Source: Aspidiotus rigidus
Taxonomy: Eukaryota > Arthropoda > Insecta > Hemiptera > Diaspididae
Length of the DNA stretch: 64,000 nucleotides
Assembly (NCBI GenBank): GCA_035079385.1
Contig: JAVHKY010000052.1
Span: 10,168,001 to 10,232,000, forward strand
Reading direction: 5' to 3'
The translations under genes and the position numbers were made by a program. Under the pieces are notes generated by a model. That model was given only the letters and a program-made list of their open reading frames with translations. It was not told where the DNA came from and searched no databases. Shown in pieces: positions 21,109 through 31,659 of this stretch (position 1 is its first letter; each line of letters begins with the position of its first letter).

Positions 21109-21444
21109 AGGAGGGGGGGGGGGCGTTTGTTGGTAAATGAAAAACTCGAGCGAAAAATCTCGTCGGGATCCGAACCAGAGACCTTTCGCTTGCCGGGCGA
21201 CTGCTCTAACCGGTAAGCTACGAGGGCGATCAAATCTTCCACGAATTTTTCCAATTATGTACCAACGACGAGAACTAGTACGTCACTACCTGCAACGACG
21301 ACGAACACTCGCCGAGTGTACATTAGAGGGAGCAAGCACAGCTTGCATCAGACCTCAACAGAACTACCTGACCAAGGAACACAACGAAAGACACAATACT
21401 TACGTGCGGGGGTAATATTATCCCCGCACGTAAGTATTGTGTCT
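21109..21444 (-). mobile_element. tRNA-derived retroposon with 12-bp TSD and terminal hairpin
   Basis: A perfect 12-bp direct repeat CTCAATTATCAA flanks the unit (21097-21108 and 21445-21456). One end is a G run (C run on the minus strand). The other is a perfect hairpin with 23-bp arms (21389-21411 / 21422-21444). The minus strand holds a tRNA-like pol III promoter (21155-21222). This fits a SINE-like insertion, with the hairpin as its 5' end. Confidence 0.65.
21155..21222 (-). ncRNA. tRNA-like pol III promoter region (SINE head)
   Basis: On the minus strand: GCCCTCGTAGCTTACCGG (A-box TAGCTTACCGG), a GCCCGGCAAGC anticodon-arm-like segment, and B-box GGTTCGGATCC, then CCGACGAG pairing back to the start. 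TTTTT runs follow. It resembles a tRNA but the anticodon stem is imperfect and it sits in a TSD-flanked insertion, so a SINE head is likelier than a functional tRNA. Confidence 0.6.
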
Positions 21445-21456
21445 CTCAATTATCAA

Positions 21457-22440
21457 GATATTTCGTATAGCCTATATGATCTTAAAAAGTGAACCAAAAA
21501 CTGACCGTGGTCTATCTTCAGTCACTCATGCCCTCAGAAAGATGTATTCATGCTCTTAGCGCTTCGATTGAGCTAGTCCGAGCCGGTCCTCTCAGGTGGT
21601 GAGGAATTGAGGTAGGAGTCGAATACATTCTGGTGTGGGTTGTGATTAATTCGAGGATTAGATTTAGTTACGACATTTTGATGAAGTACGAACTCTTGTC
21701 TCAAGTCTCGTCTATCCTGGTAGAGCCGTGTCAACAATGTTCCCATGAAATTTAGTGTCATAGGTTTATGTGTTTGTACTCGTATGCTTCTACTCGTACC
21801 CTGCTACATCACCCCGTCAAACAAAATTCGTAAGAATTCGAATATTTCAACAATTTATCTTACGGAAAAACGTCATCGAAACGAATTTTGTGACGTTTAT
21901 TCATCCAAAAAATTCATCTACCTCTATTGGTTTTCGCAATACGCTAAAAAATTATAAAAAATTTCACGAAAGGTAATGACTTTCAGAGTGTTTCGAAAAT
22001 ACACGTTTATCGTAATCAAGGCCCAACTAGTTTTTCCAATTTGTATAAAAAGTTACTCGTACACTCTACGCAACTTATTTAGCGCGTACTCATTTTCTTT
22101 TCTCCCAAAATTATAGTGGCAACATTATTGGCAGTGAGCCGACCAGAATATTTGATAGTCTTAACGTATATTTGCCCAAGTATGGAAGATAGATCCATTT
22201 CTTTCTTCCTTTTTCCATGGCTTCATGACTGGCTGAGACGGTAATACGGCCCAACCTTGCTCTTGTAATTTTATTATCCAGATAAGGCAAATCTCGTTGG
22301 CCGACGATAACCTCCTTCTGGAGGTGGTATGGAAGGGAGAAGTACTATGGTGAATATCCTTGCGGTTTGAGTTGAAACATAGCTCCCTTTTCGACATGAA
22401 TATTTCACGATAAGCCTTAAGCAGATTTCAATTTCTTGAA
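21457..22440. other. Spacer, no gene recognised
   Basis: Unassigned sequence; parts near the right end may be upstream sequence of the BEL/Pao relic, but I could not match motifs. Confidence 0.35.
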
Positions 22441-23420
22441 AGACGATTAGGAAAAGACGAAGATTTGCAATCTCAATACTCTAACTGCATTCGAGACTAT
22501 TCAATTTGGGTCATATTAAAGAGGCGGCTTCGAACTACAATAGACCTAATTATTACATTCCGAATCGAACCATCATCAAGAAGATGTCTACGAGTACAAA
22601 GCTGAGAGTAGACTTCGATGCCAGAGTGCCAACCACTTCAGAGTGGTCACTCAATCAATGCTTAATGGTTGGACCAATTGTCCAATCCAGCTCAATTACG
22701 CTCGCGATTGTATGCTTATGTTTTCACAGGGAAGATTTAAGAACAATGTATCGCATGTTTGAGGTTGATGCTAGAGACGCACCTTTCAAAGCATTTTTTG
22801 GCGAGATTCTCCTGATGACGAAATTAGGACGTCTGAATTAACTATACAGTAACCCCTAGTGTCGCCTCTGCACCTTATCTTGCGACAAGATGAAAATTAG
22901 CCGAAGGACGTGAATTTCCAGCAGCAAAGAAGGTCTTATTAAAGGATTTTCATGTTCATGACGTTCTAACTAGAGCGAACTCAATTCAAGACGCTGTTGA
23001 AATTTGTAAGCAGCTTACTCAGCTTCTTGCGACTGCTGGACTTTCCTTGACAGAGTGGTGCTCCAATAGCGAGAAATTATTGGAAAGAGTTCCAGAAAAT
23101 TCACGCGAGAAATCCTACATCTTATATTCTGGAGACGAGCTCGTGCTCAAAACTTTGAGAGTATTCTGGTTTCCTGCCGAGGCCAATTTCAAATTTCTCA
23201 TTCAAGAAAAGGAGATAGTCGCTTTCTCTAAACGCCAAATTTTGTCTGCCATTGTACGAATTTTTGACCCATTCGGTTTCCTCGGACCATTTTCAATGCT
23301 ATAGGAAAGTTGATCATGCAAGGCCGTATGGAGCATAATGGATGAGAACCAAAAAAGTCTTGGTTGGGATGAAGCTGTACCCGAGCATGAATGTTCTTTG
23401 TTGCAATGCGAGAGTTTTCA
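22440..23420 (+). pseudogene. BEL/Pao retrotransposon pol relic (RT region)
   Basis: Fragments in several frames match BEL/Pao reverse transcriptase: RPNYYIPNRTIIKKMS, STKLRVDFDARVPTT, SLNQCLMVGPIVQ, and LRTMYRMFEVD (22506-22790). Further on come SLTEWCSNSEKLLERVPE and FSKRQILSAIVRIFDPFGF (23040-23290). Then on to LGWDEAVPEH near 23360. Multiple stops and frameshifts separate the blocks. The catalytic YVDD region between 22800 and 22950 is not readable. No LTRs were identified. This is an old, dead copy. Confidence 0.7.
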
Positions 23421-23430
23421 AGAATTGAAA

Positions 23431-23500
23431 ATTGAGTAAAACTCAAAAACAGAGTAGAAAAACTTGAAAACAGAGTAAAAACTCAAAAACAGAGTAAAAG
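23431..23500. repeat. Short tandem repeat (actcaaaaacagagtaaa)
   Basis: About 3.5 imperfect copies of a ~19-bp unit CTCAAAAACAGAGTAAAAA. Confidence 0.7.
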
Positions 23501-23510
23501 TTTCATGACT

Positions 23511-23649
23511 AACCGACTTTTTACTTGTAAAAAGTGAGGTATTACACCCGACGCAAAGTATTCAGGGGGAGGGGGCAATAAACTTTCTCGACGTTTTGGA
23601 GGTCCTAGATCACTTCTACCCTAATAAAATTTCAGGTTTCCTTATATAT
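23511..23649 (+). repeat. Family X 5' module (solo)
   Basis: AACCGACTTTTTACTTG.. (palindromic CTTTTTAC/GTAAAAAG), GTGAGGTATTACACCCG, AGGGGGAGGGGGCAAT, CTCGACGTTTTGGAGGTCCT, ending TTCAGGTTTCCTTATATAT. It is truncated after the module, where a TIR unit begins. Confidence 0.7.
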
Positions 23650-24180
23650 GTCACGGTACAAGTAGGTTGACGGTACAAGTAGGTAAGCGTGTTTTTAGCC
23701 ACGCTCGTCGTTGCGTGTGCGTTGCTAGCCACCTATGTTCTTCTTAAAATGCAAAGTTTTGTCATTTGAACACTGGTTCGAGCCCCGTTCAGACTATTTT
23801 TTGTAAATTTTTTTTTTTTTCGGAAATTTGTTTTAAACCTTTTTTTTATTAAAATTATTTTTCTACGATAATAGTAAATTTATGTGGAGGAATAATAACA
23901 CAAAAACGCGATGTTTTCAGACTTTACAAATCGCATGTAAATTTATGTGGGTGAATAATAACAGAAAAATGCGATGTTTTGTGACTTTACACATTGCATA
24001 AAAGATCGTCATATGGAGTGTTACAGGAATGGTATTCACGCAATGAGTTTCATATGAGTGAGGAAGAACTAATTTATTTCTAGTAATAATATGACATAAT
24101 TTAAAAGTAATTTATGACATATCCTCCTCGCGGAAAAGATCGTCTACAAAAGTTACATTTTTAAGTTCATTTAAAAATAC

Positions 24181-25370
24181 ATAGTCCGCATCAAAATTGA
24201 ATTAGGCTGAAGGAGAAATCAAAAATGAATTACTAGAATCAACATTTGAGTTAGACCAAGGAAAGAACCATAAAAAAATTAATGGAATCATTAGTTTCAA
24301 TTAGACTAAGGAAGAAACCATGATGAAAAATTGATGGAATCAACATTTAAATTAGACTGAGGGAAAAACCATAAATAGATTGATAGAATCAACATTTGAG
24401 TTAGGCCGAGGAGGAAACCATAAAAAAATTGATGGAATCAACATTTAAATTAGACTCAGGGAAAAACCATAAATAGATTGATAGAATCAACATTTGAGTT
24501 AGGCCAAGGAGGAAACCATCAAAAAATTGATGGAGTCAATATGTTTCAATTAGACCAAGGAAGAACCCTGAAAAATTGATAGATTCAAAATCTGAATTAG
24601 ACTAAGGAAGAAATCATAAAAATTGATGGAATCAACATTTAAATTAGACTCAGGGAGAAACCATAAATAGATTGATTGAATCAACATTTGAGTTAGACCA
24701 GGGAAGAAACCATGAAAAAATTGATGGAATCAATATATTTCAATTAGACTAAAAAAGAAACCACAAAAAATTGATAAGTTCAAAATTTGAATTAGACTAA
24801 GGAAGAAACCATAAAAAATTGATGGAATCAACATTTAAATTAGACTTATAGGGAGAAACCATAAATCGATTGATAGAATCAACATTTCAATTAGACTCAG
24901 GGAGAAACCATAAATAGATTGATAGAATCAACATTCGAGTTAGACCAGGGAAGAAACCATGAAAAATTGATGGAATCAACATAGACTCAGGGAGAAACCA
25001 TAAATAGATTGATAGAATCAAGATTTGAGTTAGACCAGGGAAGAAACCATAAAAAAATTGATGGAACCAATATGATTCAATTAGGTAGACTAAAAAAGAA
25101 ACCATGAAAAATTGATAGATTCAAAATTTGAATTAGACTAAGGAAGAAACCATAAAAAATTGATGAAATCAACATTTAAATTAGACTCAGGGTGAAACCA
25201 TGAATAGATCGATAGTATCAACATTCATTTCAGTTAGACCAAGGGAGAAACCACGGAGAAACCATAAAAAAATGATGGAATCAATTGGAATATGTTTCAA
25301 TGAGACTAAGAAACAAACCATGAAAAATTAATAGAATCAAAATTTTGCATTACACTCAAGGTTGTATTCT
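24181..25370. repeat. Minisatellite, ~49-bp monomers in ~194-bp higher-order units
   Basis: About 23 monomers share the pattern GAATCAACATTTrArTTAGAC then GAAACCATAAA then ATTGAT. Four variant monomers alternate in order in the central part. The AAATmGATTGATAG type recurs near 24472, 24666 and 24857 (about 194 bp apart). Minus-strand frames over it are repeat translations. Confidence 0.85.
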
Positions 25371-25817
25371 AAATCGTACACAAATTTCAATTAATTCCAA
25401 ATAACAATAATTCATACGTTCTTCTTTATTAGTTATAATACCAATTATTTCAATTCATTTTAATTGATCGATCATGCATGTTCTAATTTGTTTTGACTTT
25501 GTTTTTCTGATAGGTGAGAGAGAAGACGTAAATACGAGTATTTTCTTCCTGATAAAAAGAAAAACGCTTAAGTGATAAGAAATTACGAAACATAGAGAAT
25601 GGTCTTGCGAATAATTTCACGATTAATATTTCCCATCTTTCAAACATTTTCATTCGTAACATTTATGACGAAATTATCAACTATCAACAGAGACAATTGC
25701 CGATAATTGAAAGAAATTTATCATTAAGACAAGTAAACTAAAGGTAAACAGCGCAGCATAACTGCCTGAAAAGTACGAATCGAAATAATGAAGGGTAAAC
25801 AAACGCATTCTCCTAAG

Positions 25818-25917
25818 CGCTGCCTTGTGGTCGAGCGGTTGAAGGCGCCGAGCTCGTTCATTCAACGCGTCTACTCCGCAACAAGGTGGTCGTGAAATCA
25901 CGCGCTCCGCGGCAGCG
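25818..25917 (+). ncRNA. tRNA-like sequence (degenerate, Leu/Ser type)
   Basis: Outer stem CGCTGCC / GGCAGCG encloses an A-box-like TGGTCGAGCGGTTGAAGG. The T-arm is degenerate (GGTCGTGAAATCACG) and the length of 100 nt is too great for a normal class II tRNA. A pseudo-tRNA or SINE head is likelier than a functional gene. Confidence 0.4.
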
Positions 25918-25956
25918 GAAAACCTACTTGAACCGTCGACGTACTTGTACCGTAAC

Positions 25957-26640
25957 ATATATACTTCCGGTACATTTGGGTCATCCGTAACATTTGAGTA
26001 TTTTGCGTTGTCGAACTCGCAACGCGTGTTTACGTGTTTTTCGAAGACGTATAAAGCATGCATGCAGTAATACACACATGCTCATCCGCGCCTCGGTCCA
26101 CTCCGCCACGAACGACTTGTTAAAAACGCGTGTAAATTTCTAGCTCATATGTTCACCTGCACAGTACGTAGTTTTGCGCGCGCATTCGCGTACAGTTTTT
26201 TTTGACATGGAAAGAAGTAGAACCAAAGAAGACGGTGATAAAGGAACGGTAGAAATACATACGTCGAGAGAAGAAGAAAGAAAAAAGCGAAAAACATTCA
26301 GAAAAGAGAGGTATTCATTGATATGACTATTGACATAAAAAAAAACGATTCGCATACGAGAGAGAGAGAGAGATATTGATGTACAAAGAATAATAGAATG
26401 AAAGAAGATACCTTAGACCAATAACACGTATAAATAGAAAAAAAAAAAAGAAAAAGGACAGCAAGATATGCGATACCGTGCATCAAGAAATATACCAAGC
26501 ACACGCGGCTACGTGACTGCATTTGGTTGCGCATGAGATTTTATTTTCAATTGAGTTCTACTTCTTGATACGAATAAAAATTTGAAATTTGACAGAGAAA
26601 AATTTTTTTCGACAGGAAAAATTGTCATAAGCTAGAGGGC
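25957..26640. other. Spacer, no gene recognised
   Basis: It holds a GA-rich run (26360-26376) and an A run near 26440. The words CCGTAACATTTGAG and GGTACATTTGGG (25973-26010) recur inverted at 42475-42515, just outside the right arm of the 26.8-42.4 kb element. Confidence 0.4.
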
Positions 26641-26780
26641 TTGGAAAAACGTAAACAATGTCCAATGAAAAAAAAAAAATTTAAGAAGAAAAACCAAGGC
26701 TCGAACCTCGAACAATCGAGAAAATGATGAAAAAGGTTCCAAATATTCACGCGCTCCTTGCGCGCGTGAATGCCGCGAGT
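26640..26780 (-). repeat. Possible tRNA-derived SINE fragment
   Basis: On the minus strand GGTCACTCGCGGCATTCACG.. (A-box-like) is followed by GAGGTTCGAGCCTTGG (B-box) and T-rich sequence. It abuts the left 576-bp inverted repeat. The matching GGTCTTAGCG..GGCATTCAAAGCG sequence lies just outside the right arm, so partial similarity continues past both arms. Confidence 0.35.
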
Positions 26781-27356
26781 GACCAGGAGCCAGGTGTGGG
26801 TTGATTTAACCAGAGAGATGTAAAAATACCATACATACATTCCAGTTGTTTATCATGTGGGAAATAATAATTTTTTGGTCTGGCAGCCTAAAGTGGTCGG
26901 GTTTCAAAATGGCGGTTGCTGAAGTGTGCCTAAAATTGACTGAAATTTAACCGACAAGAGGTATGCTTGAAATTAGTGCCAAATTGTAGTGTATTACTTC
27001 TACTTTAAATATAACTCGGTCTGGCATGCTCTACTGGTCGGCTTTATGCTGCCAGACCCATTTAAAGTTGAAAGAAACACATTATATAAATTTGTACGTA
27101 CGAGTATATTAAGGGGAAATTTGATTTGAAGGCAGACGCCGGCAAGGAGTATACTGTAATTTGGTGTCAAAATATTGTGTATTACTTCCGCTTTACATAT
27201 GACTTGGTCTGGCAGGCTGTACTGACCGGCTTCATACTGCCAAACCAGTTCAAAGTTGAAAAACTGAAGCAAATTAGCACTCAAATATTCAAAGAAATTA
27301 GATTGGAAGAAAGAAGCCATTGAACCTGAAAATACAAGTACGTTATGATATTCTTT
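26781..27356 (+). repeat. Left 576-bp inverted-repeat arm
   Basis: Inverted copy of 41862-42437; the two mismatches seen are near 26967 and at 27342. Inside are repeated GGTCTGGCA half-sites, two of them paired with inverted TGCCAGACC/TGCCAAACC to form hairpins (27017-27059 and 27205-27246). The arm ends on GACCAGGAGCCAGG. Confidence 0.9.
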
Positions 27357-28267
27357 GGTCCAACACGGAGTTAAAAGGTACGCCGAACTTAATGTAGTAT
27401 ACATCCCTCCCCATCCATTTCAGAAAGTTATATTAAAAAATCACCTATTGTGAAAATTTTAAGTGCGCGTTATATTGATACCGGTAATAAATATTATATC
27501 AATATAAAATTTAAATCGACGCCTCTCCACAACAAAGACTTCTTTTTCAGACCTACTCATCAAGTAAACAAGAAAGAAATTAATGACCACCTGAACATAA
27601 ATTAGTTCAACAAACGTTAGATTGAAATATTAATGCACAAATTACTGGCCCGTTTATAAATACTGAAATACGGATGTCAAAGAATAAAATCAAAAATATA
27701 CCAATAGGTTAGGTGAGCATGCTAATAATAATAATAATAATAATAATAGTAATAATGATTAATAATAGTAAAATGTGAAATAAATGTTCGTTGAATAATT
27801 TTCATAGATGTTTAGTAGAGGGTGGTAGTCATTGTGATCTGAAACATTGAAAGTTGAAAATAATTTCAACTTTATTACCCGAACATTTGATTGTTTCCAG
27901 GGTTTTAATTTTGAATAAAGTACAACCTCACCTGTTTAGATCTAATCTATACCATTATTGCGTTAGAATGTCAAAATGTCTTCGTCACTATCTTCTCTCA
28001 CATCTGAGTCAGAATCATGAAACATTTCATCATCTGAAATCATACGAGAATATTAGCAGTCCTTTGTCAGCTACCTCATATAAATATTAGGCCTACACAA
28101 CTGTGGCGTAGGTGAAGGAGGGTTAGAGGAATAATGGATAAATCCTCTTCTGCGATTTTTAATGTATATTTTTTGTAAGCTCCAACATATTTGATGCCTA
28201 ATGTATGTTGACATTTGCTTTTTTGGAAGAAGAAAAAAAAAAATTGAAAGTTGTACCTACGCTCCTG
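27357..28267. other. 3' flank of the FEN-like ORF inside the element
   Basis: AT-rich sequence with an AAT-triplet run near 27722-27748. No coding evidence; presumably the 3' UTR and internal spacer of the element. Confidence 0.4.
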
Positions 28268-30858
28268 TTAACTACGCTTTATACTACAACTAGCGGTTGG
28301 CGACGCGCCTCCGGCGCGCCTGACCGCTAGCTGTGTGTTGAGTAGATATCTGTGTTTTATAGGTATGTATGTTTTGTAGGTATCTTGGAATTCAGATGAA
28401 TTTTTAAAAAAGAAACAGTGGAAAGAGTTTTGCAAAATTCACAACTATTCAGTTCAAAAATAAGAAAATAGACACCAAAAACTGCGACTGTACTTATAAA
28501 ATATCAAAGTTCCGAGTCGCACAAAAATAAAATCACCAAATTAAATTTTTTACACACTAATTCACTTGAGAGCTGACTTAACGCGTGAAGCCTGTATCGC
28601 AGCAGAATACAGACAAATCCATCGACATTTTGCCAGTCCCTAAGAAAACACACGGACAACAGGTAAAAAAAAGGGTCATTTCCGCTAGCCCATACGCAGT
28701 GCGCACCGTGTCTAGACATTGGTTCTTGTATGAGATACCGGATGTAAAATCCTTTATGTAGGTGTTTTTAAAACTGTGAATAAAATAACTTACTTGGTAT
28801 GGAAGTACAGCGAATACTGTAGTCACAAAATTTCCTCCTAAAAATCTGGAACCGGGCTCATTTGAAAGGAAATTACAGGGGCTACAATTTTTGTTCCCTT
28901 CAATTTTTCATAGAAATGAGTTATTCTCGAGTTATCACAATAATTCAATTTTCGAAACAGCGCCACTCAACGCGCGTAGGTCTAACGTATTTGTACAGCG
29001 CAAAGCAGTTTCAGTACTCGATAATGCCCGTTTTTCCTTTATATTGAAAAAAGTCATTGTTTTCGCCCTTTTTTGAAATTACTCAGCACCTCCCCGTCAA
29101 ATTTTTATTTTTATGAGTCTATATGCTGCTCTGGGATGAGGACAATACATCCTGAAAGTTTGAAAGCGATCGGCCCAGTAGTTCTCGAGTTATAAACGGA
29201 CAGGAGGACGGACAAACTTTCTGCTTTATATATTAGAAGATAATATTCACCTGAAGATTCAATATTTTGCTTTTCCAATAATGTTTCAAGGATTGATTCA
29301 GGTGCGACTTTGCCTTGAAACCATACGGGTTCATATTCATTTAGTTCATTGTTTAAACTCCAACCATAATCCTCTGGGTTCATAGACTCGTCCGGCTTAT
29401 CTTCATCCGCGTGCAACCATACAAAAGCTTGAAAAATACTTCTTTGTAAATGCTGTAGTAATATGTTTTGACAAGGTGGTATAGAGGCAAAGTTAAAAGA
29501 GGCAAAACTCTTGATGAGTGGCTCATTCATCTTCCGTGGCTTGTAAGCTATCTCAAATTTTCGATATCTTCCATCATTGACAGTTCGGCAACCATGAAGA
29601 TTATACAGAGCGCAGACAAATTTTTCGGCGACTTGAATTGATATCTTTTCATGCGGTCCCTCAAAACTTTGAAAGAAGTTGAGAAACTCTTTGTTTTTGA
29701 TCATCGTTTTAAAGGGGTTAACTTTCCCTTTTTTAAAAAAACAAGATGTAGAGTCGCACCCTGTGAATGCATGGAATCCAGGTAAAGCTGTACATATAGC
29801 TTCACCCAGGTTATTAAAAATTTCGTTGACATTTATGTAACGCAGAGAATTATATGTGAATAATCCGGTTTCGATCCAAATTTTTGAACCATGTCGAATT
29901 TTGTGAAAATTTCCGAGGAGTATGACGAGGACGTCCGTATCATTACACCTTACAATGATGTTTTTAGGTGACGTGAATTTTGAAATGATATAGAACATTC
30001 TCGTGTCAGCCTCTTCGTGCTCACAATTGTAGGACTCAAGAATCGTTTGACAAGTAGTATTGTCTTCTGTTGTGAATTGGTAGAATGTATTTTTATAATT
30101 CAGTATGACGCGCTTTCCTCTGAAAAATTCTGTCATTGGAGAATCCTTCCAATGGTTGACTAAAAAATTTACAAATTCCATTTTAAAGTCTTCACTTTGA
30201 AGGGCGTTTGTGAAGTTGGTTGGCCTAGTTTGTTCAGGACCGTGTATCGCATATACCTAAAGATCCAAAAATTGCGTTCGACGCTGTCTCTCTGCATTCT
30301 TAATGCTCGGATGTAGGTACTGATCAAACGTCAAATAGACATCGCAGCACTTATATTTTGTTACCATTTGGAGGAATTTGCGTGAGATTAGGCCAAAAGT
30401 CCGTGGAATATCTCCTATGGTATGCAATAGAAAGAATCCATCAATTATAACAACGTCTATTGGAGGCATTGAAGGAACTTCTGGAGACTGACTGGTGACC
30501 AATCCTTCTAGATGAGCGGCCAATTTAGATTGCCATCAGTATGACTCAAAGTTCGAGGGGTTACTGTTATTGGATATTTTAATACTTCTGCAATATCAAT
30601 TTTCTGGATTGGTGCTATTGCCAATATTCTTGCAAAAAGATTTTTATTATCAATTTCTTCTTGTACTTTACTACGCGTACCTTTTACAAGAATCTTCTTT
30701 CGTTCATTGGCAAATGTTTGAATTTTAAGCTTCTTTATTGGTCTTTCAAACCGTTTTTCATCATGAGAACATTCTGATATAAACTGATTCTTAGCATTCT
30801 CACCAATATTCTCTATATTTAAAAGAAAATCAGAAGTTTCTTCACGCGCTCCTCTTCC
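28268..30858 (-). pseudogene. FEN/PIN-like nuclease part of the large-element ORF (interrupted)
   Basis: This is the C-terminal third of the element's protein, downstream of the LTR insertion. In order: a basic region with IQTFANERKKILVKG; IDIAEVLKYPITVTP; then acidic motifs DVVIIDGFFLLH, VYLTFDQYLHPSIK, CEHEEADTRMFY and VRCNDTDVLVILL; then FHAFTGCDSTSCFF. The spacing of Asp, Asp, Glu-Ala-Asp and Asp-x-Asp resembles FEN/XPG-type nucleases, so a metal-dependent nuclease is my inference. Breaks: a frameshift near 30524, an in-frame TAG at 30257-30259, and the Helitron at 28290-29240, after which the frame ends at TAA 28268-28270. The 29111-30181 block (with the conserved core) is otherwise uninterrupted. 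Confidence 0.65.
28290..29240 (-). mobile_element. Non-autonomous Helitron, 951 bp, inside the FEN-like ORF
   Basis: On the minus strand it starts A|TCTTCTAATATATAAAGCAG and ends CCGCTAG|T with the folded CTAGCGGT...ACCGCTAG terminus. It matches the copy at 15309-17022 minus the pogo-like insert. It entered the last codons of the FEN-like ORF; removing it gives a reading frame that stops ten codons later. Confidence 0.9.
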
Positions 30859-30863
30859 TGTGT

Positions 30864-31272
30864 TGTGATGGACGATAATCCATCACCTTTTCGGCTCACG
30901 TATCGTACGACAAAATTGTCTAATATTTTACTTTCTTGATTCCATAAACATTGTCTAAACCTAAACTATTCCGTCTAAATCACGCTTTTTTCCACATCAG
31001 TTCAACCAACTCCAAAATATACAATTCGCTCTGTTTTCTTGTCTCATCATAATTATTCCACAATCCGCTGACCATTCACTCAAAACATTTTCCTAATTAT
31101 CGCTTCCACATTCTTAACGTACGCTAAATTGTTTTGATTACGTGCCCTCTCTTTCCACACACAATAAGTTAGGTTGACTCGAGCTTGTAAAAATAATGAA
31201 GAGAAAAATACAGTCGAGTTATTAAAAGGCACTCGAGAGGTGTATTAATTTCGGGGATCCTGGGGCATCACA
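30864..31272 (+). repeat. 5' LTR (409 bp)
   Basis: TG...CA ends; differs from the 3' LTR at a few sites (for example GACGATAATCC against GACAATAATCC). Confidence 0.92.
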
Positions 31273-31659
31273 AATTGGCGCTCGAACTAAAATCGATCGT
31301 ATAGTAAAAGAATTCGAAGCGTTTAGTAATTTTTCGATTTTCGCAATCCGTATTGAGTATTCGCGAATCTATATTCCGAGTTTGCCGCACGAGATAGTTA
31401 TTCGAAGCCTTAACGCAATAGTAAAGCCACTAACTACGTACATCACCGCTCGATCCGATCCTGCTCCAACCAGATACCAATGGTCAACGCATACGAATAA
31501 GCTGATACATCACAATCAATTGAATCACGGCGCGACGCGGAATCCGATTTCAAGGAAAGAAAAGGTCAGATCTTGTCCGTATTATTCGTGTATTATATTA
31601 TTATAGTAGTGCCATCCCAAAAGTTTCCTCCACCTAGAAATCCCCCTAACTAAAACCGA

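Larger units (their letters stand above)
23650..25956. mobile_element. TIR element carrying a minisatellite
   Basis: The left end (23650-23684) is GTCACGGTACAAGTAGGT plus GACGGTACAAGTAGGT. The right end (25922-25956) is the inverted version with about four differences. Both are flanked by 'atatat'. The repeated half-motif GGTACAAGTAGGT inside each end looks like paired binding sites. Between them lie a B-box-like GGTTCGAGCCC (23770), a 1.2-kb minisatellite and a tRNA-like segment. No transposase frame. Confidence 0.5.

Noticed and set aside
21155..21222. Functional tRNA-Ala gene
   Set aside because: Imperfect anticodon stem and location inside a 12-bp-TSD insertion favour a SINE head.
24181..25370. 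CRISPR-like array
   Set aside because: Monomers are contiguous variants without unique spacers, in a eukaryotic genome; it is a minisatellite.
25677..26075. 132-codon minus-strand frame
   Set aside because: Overlaps the tRNA-like sequence and TIR end; no domain.
27000..27404. 134-codon minus-strand frame (and the 106-codon partner at 41898-42218) as a gene in the 576-bp arms
   Set aside because: It is a mirror image in both arms, has no domain and runs across the hairpin repeats; better explained as terminal-repeat sequence.
28504..29076. Short frames on both strands near 28.5-29.1 kb
   Set aside because: They lie within the non-autonomous Helitron and recur in its sister copy (15823-16029); no protein motif.
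29111..29240. C-terminal tail of the 356-codon frame (..AESLSVLLSVYNSRTTGP)
   Set aside because: Read-through into the Helitron; the native ORF continues on the far side of the insertion.
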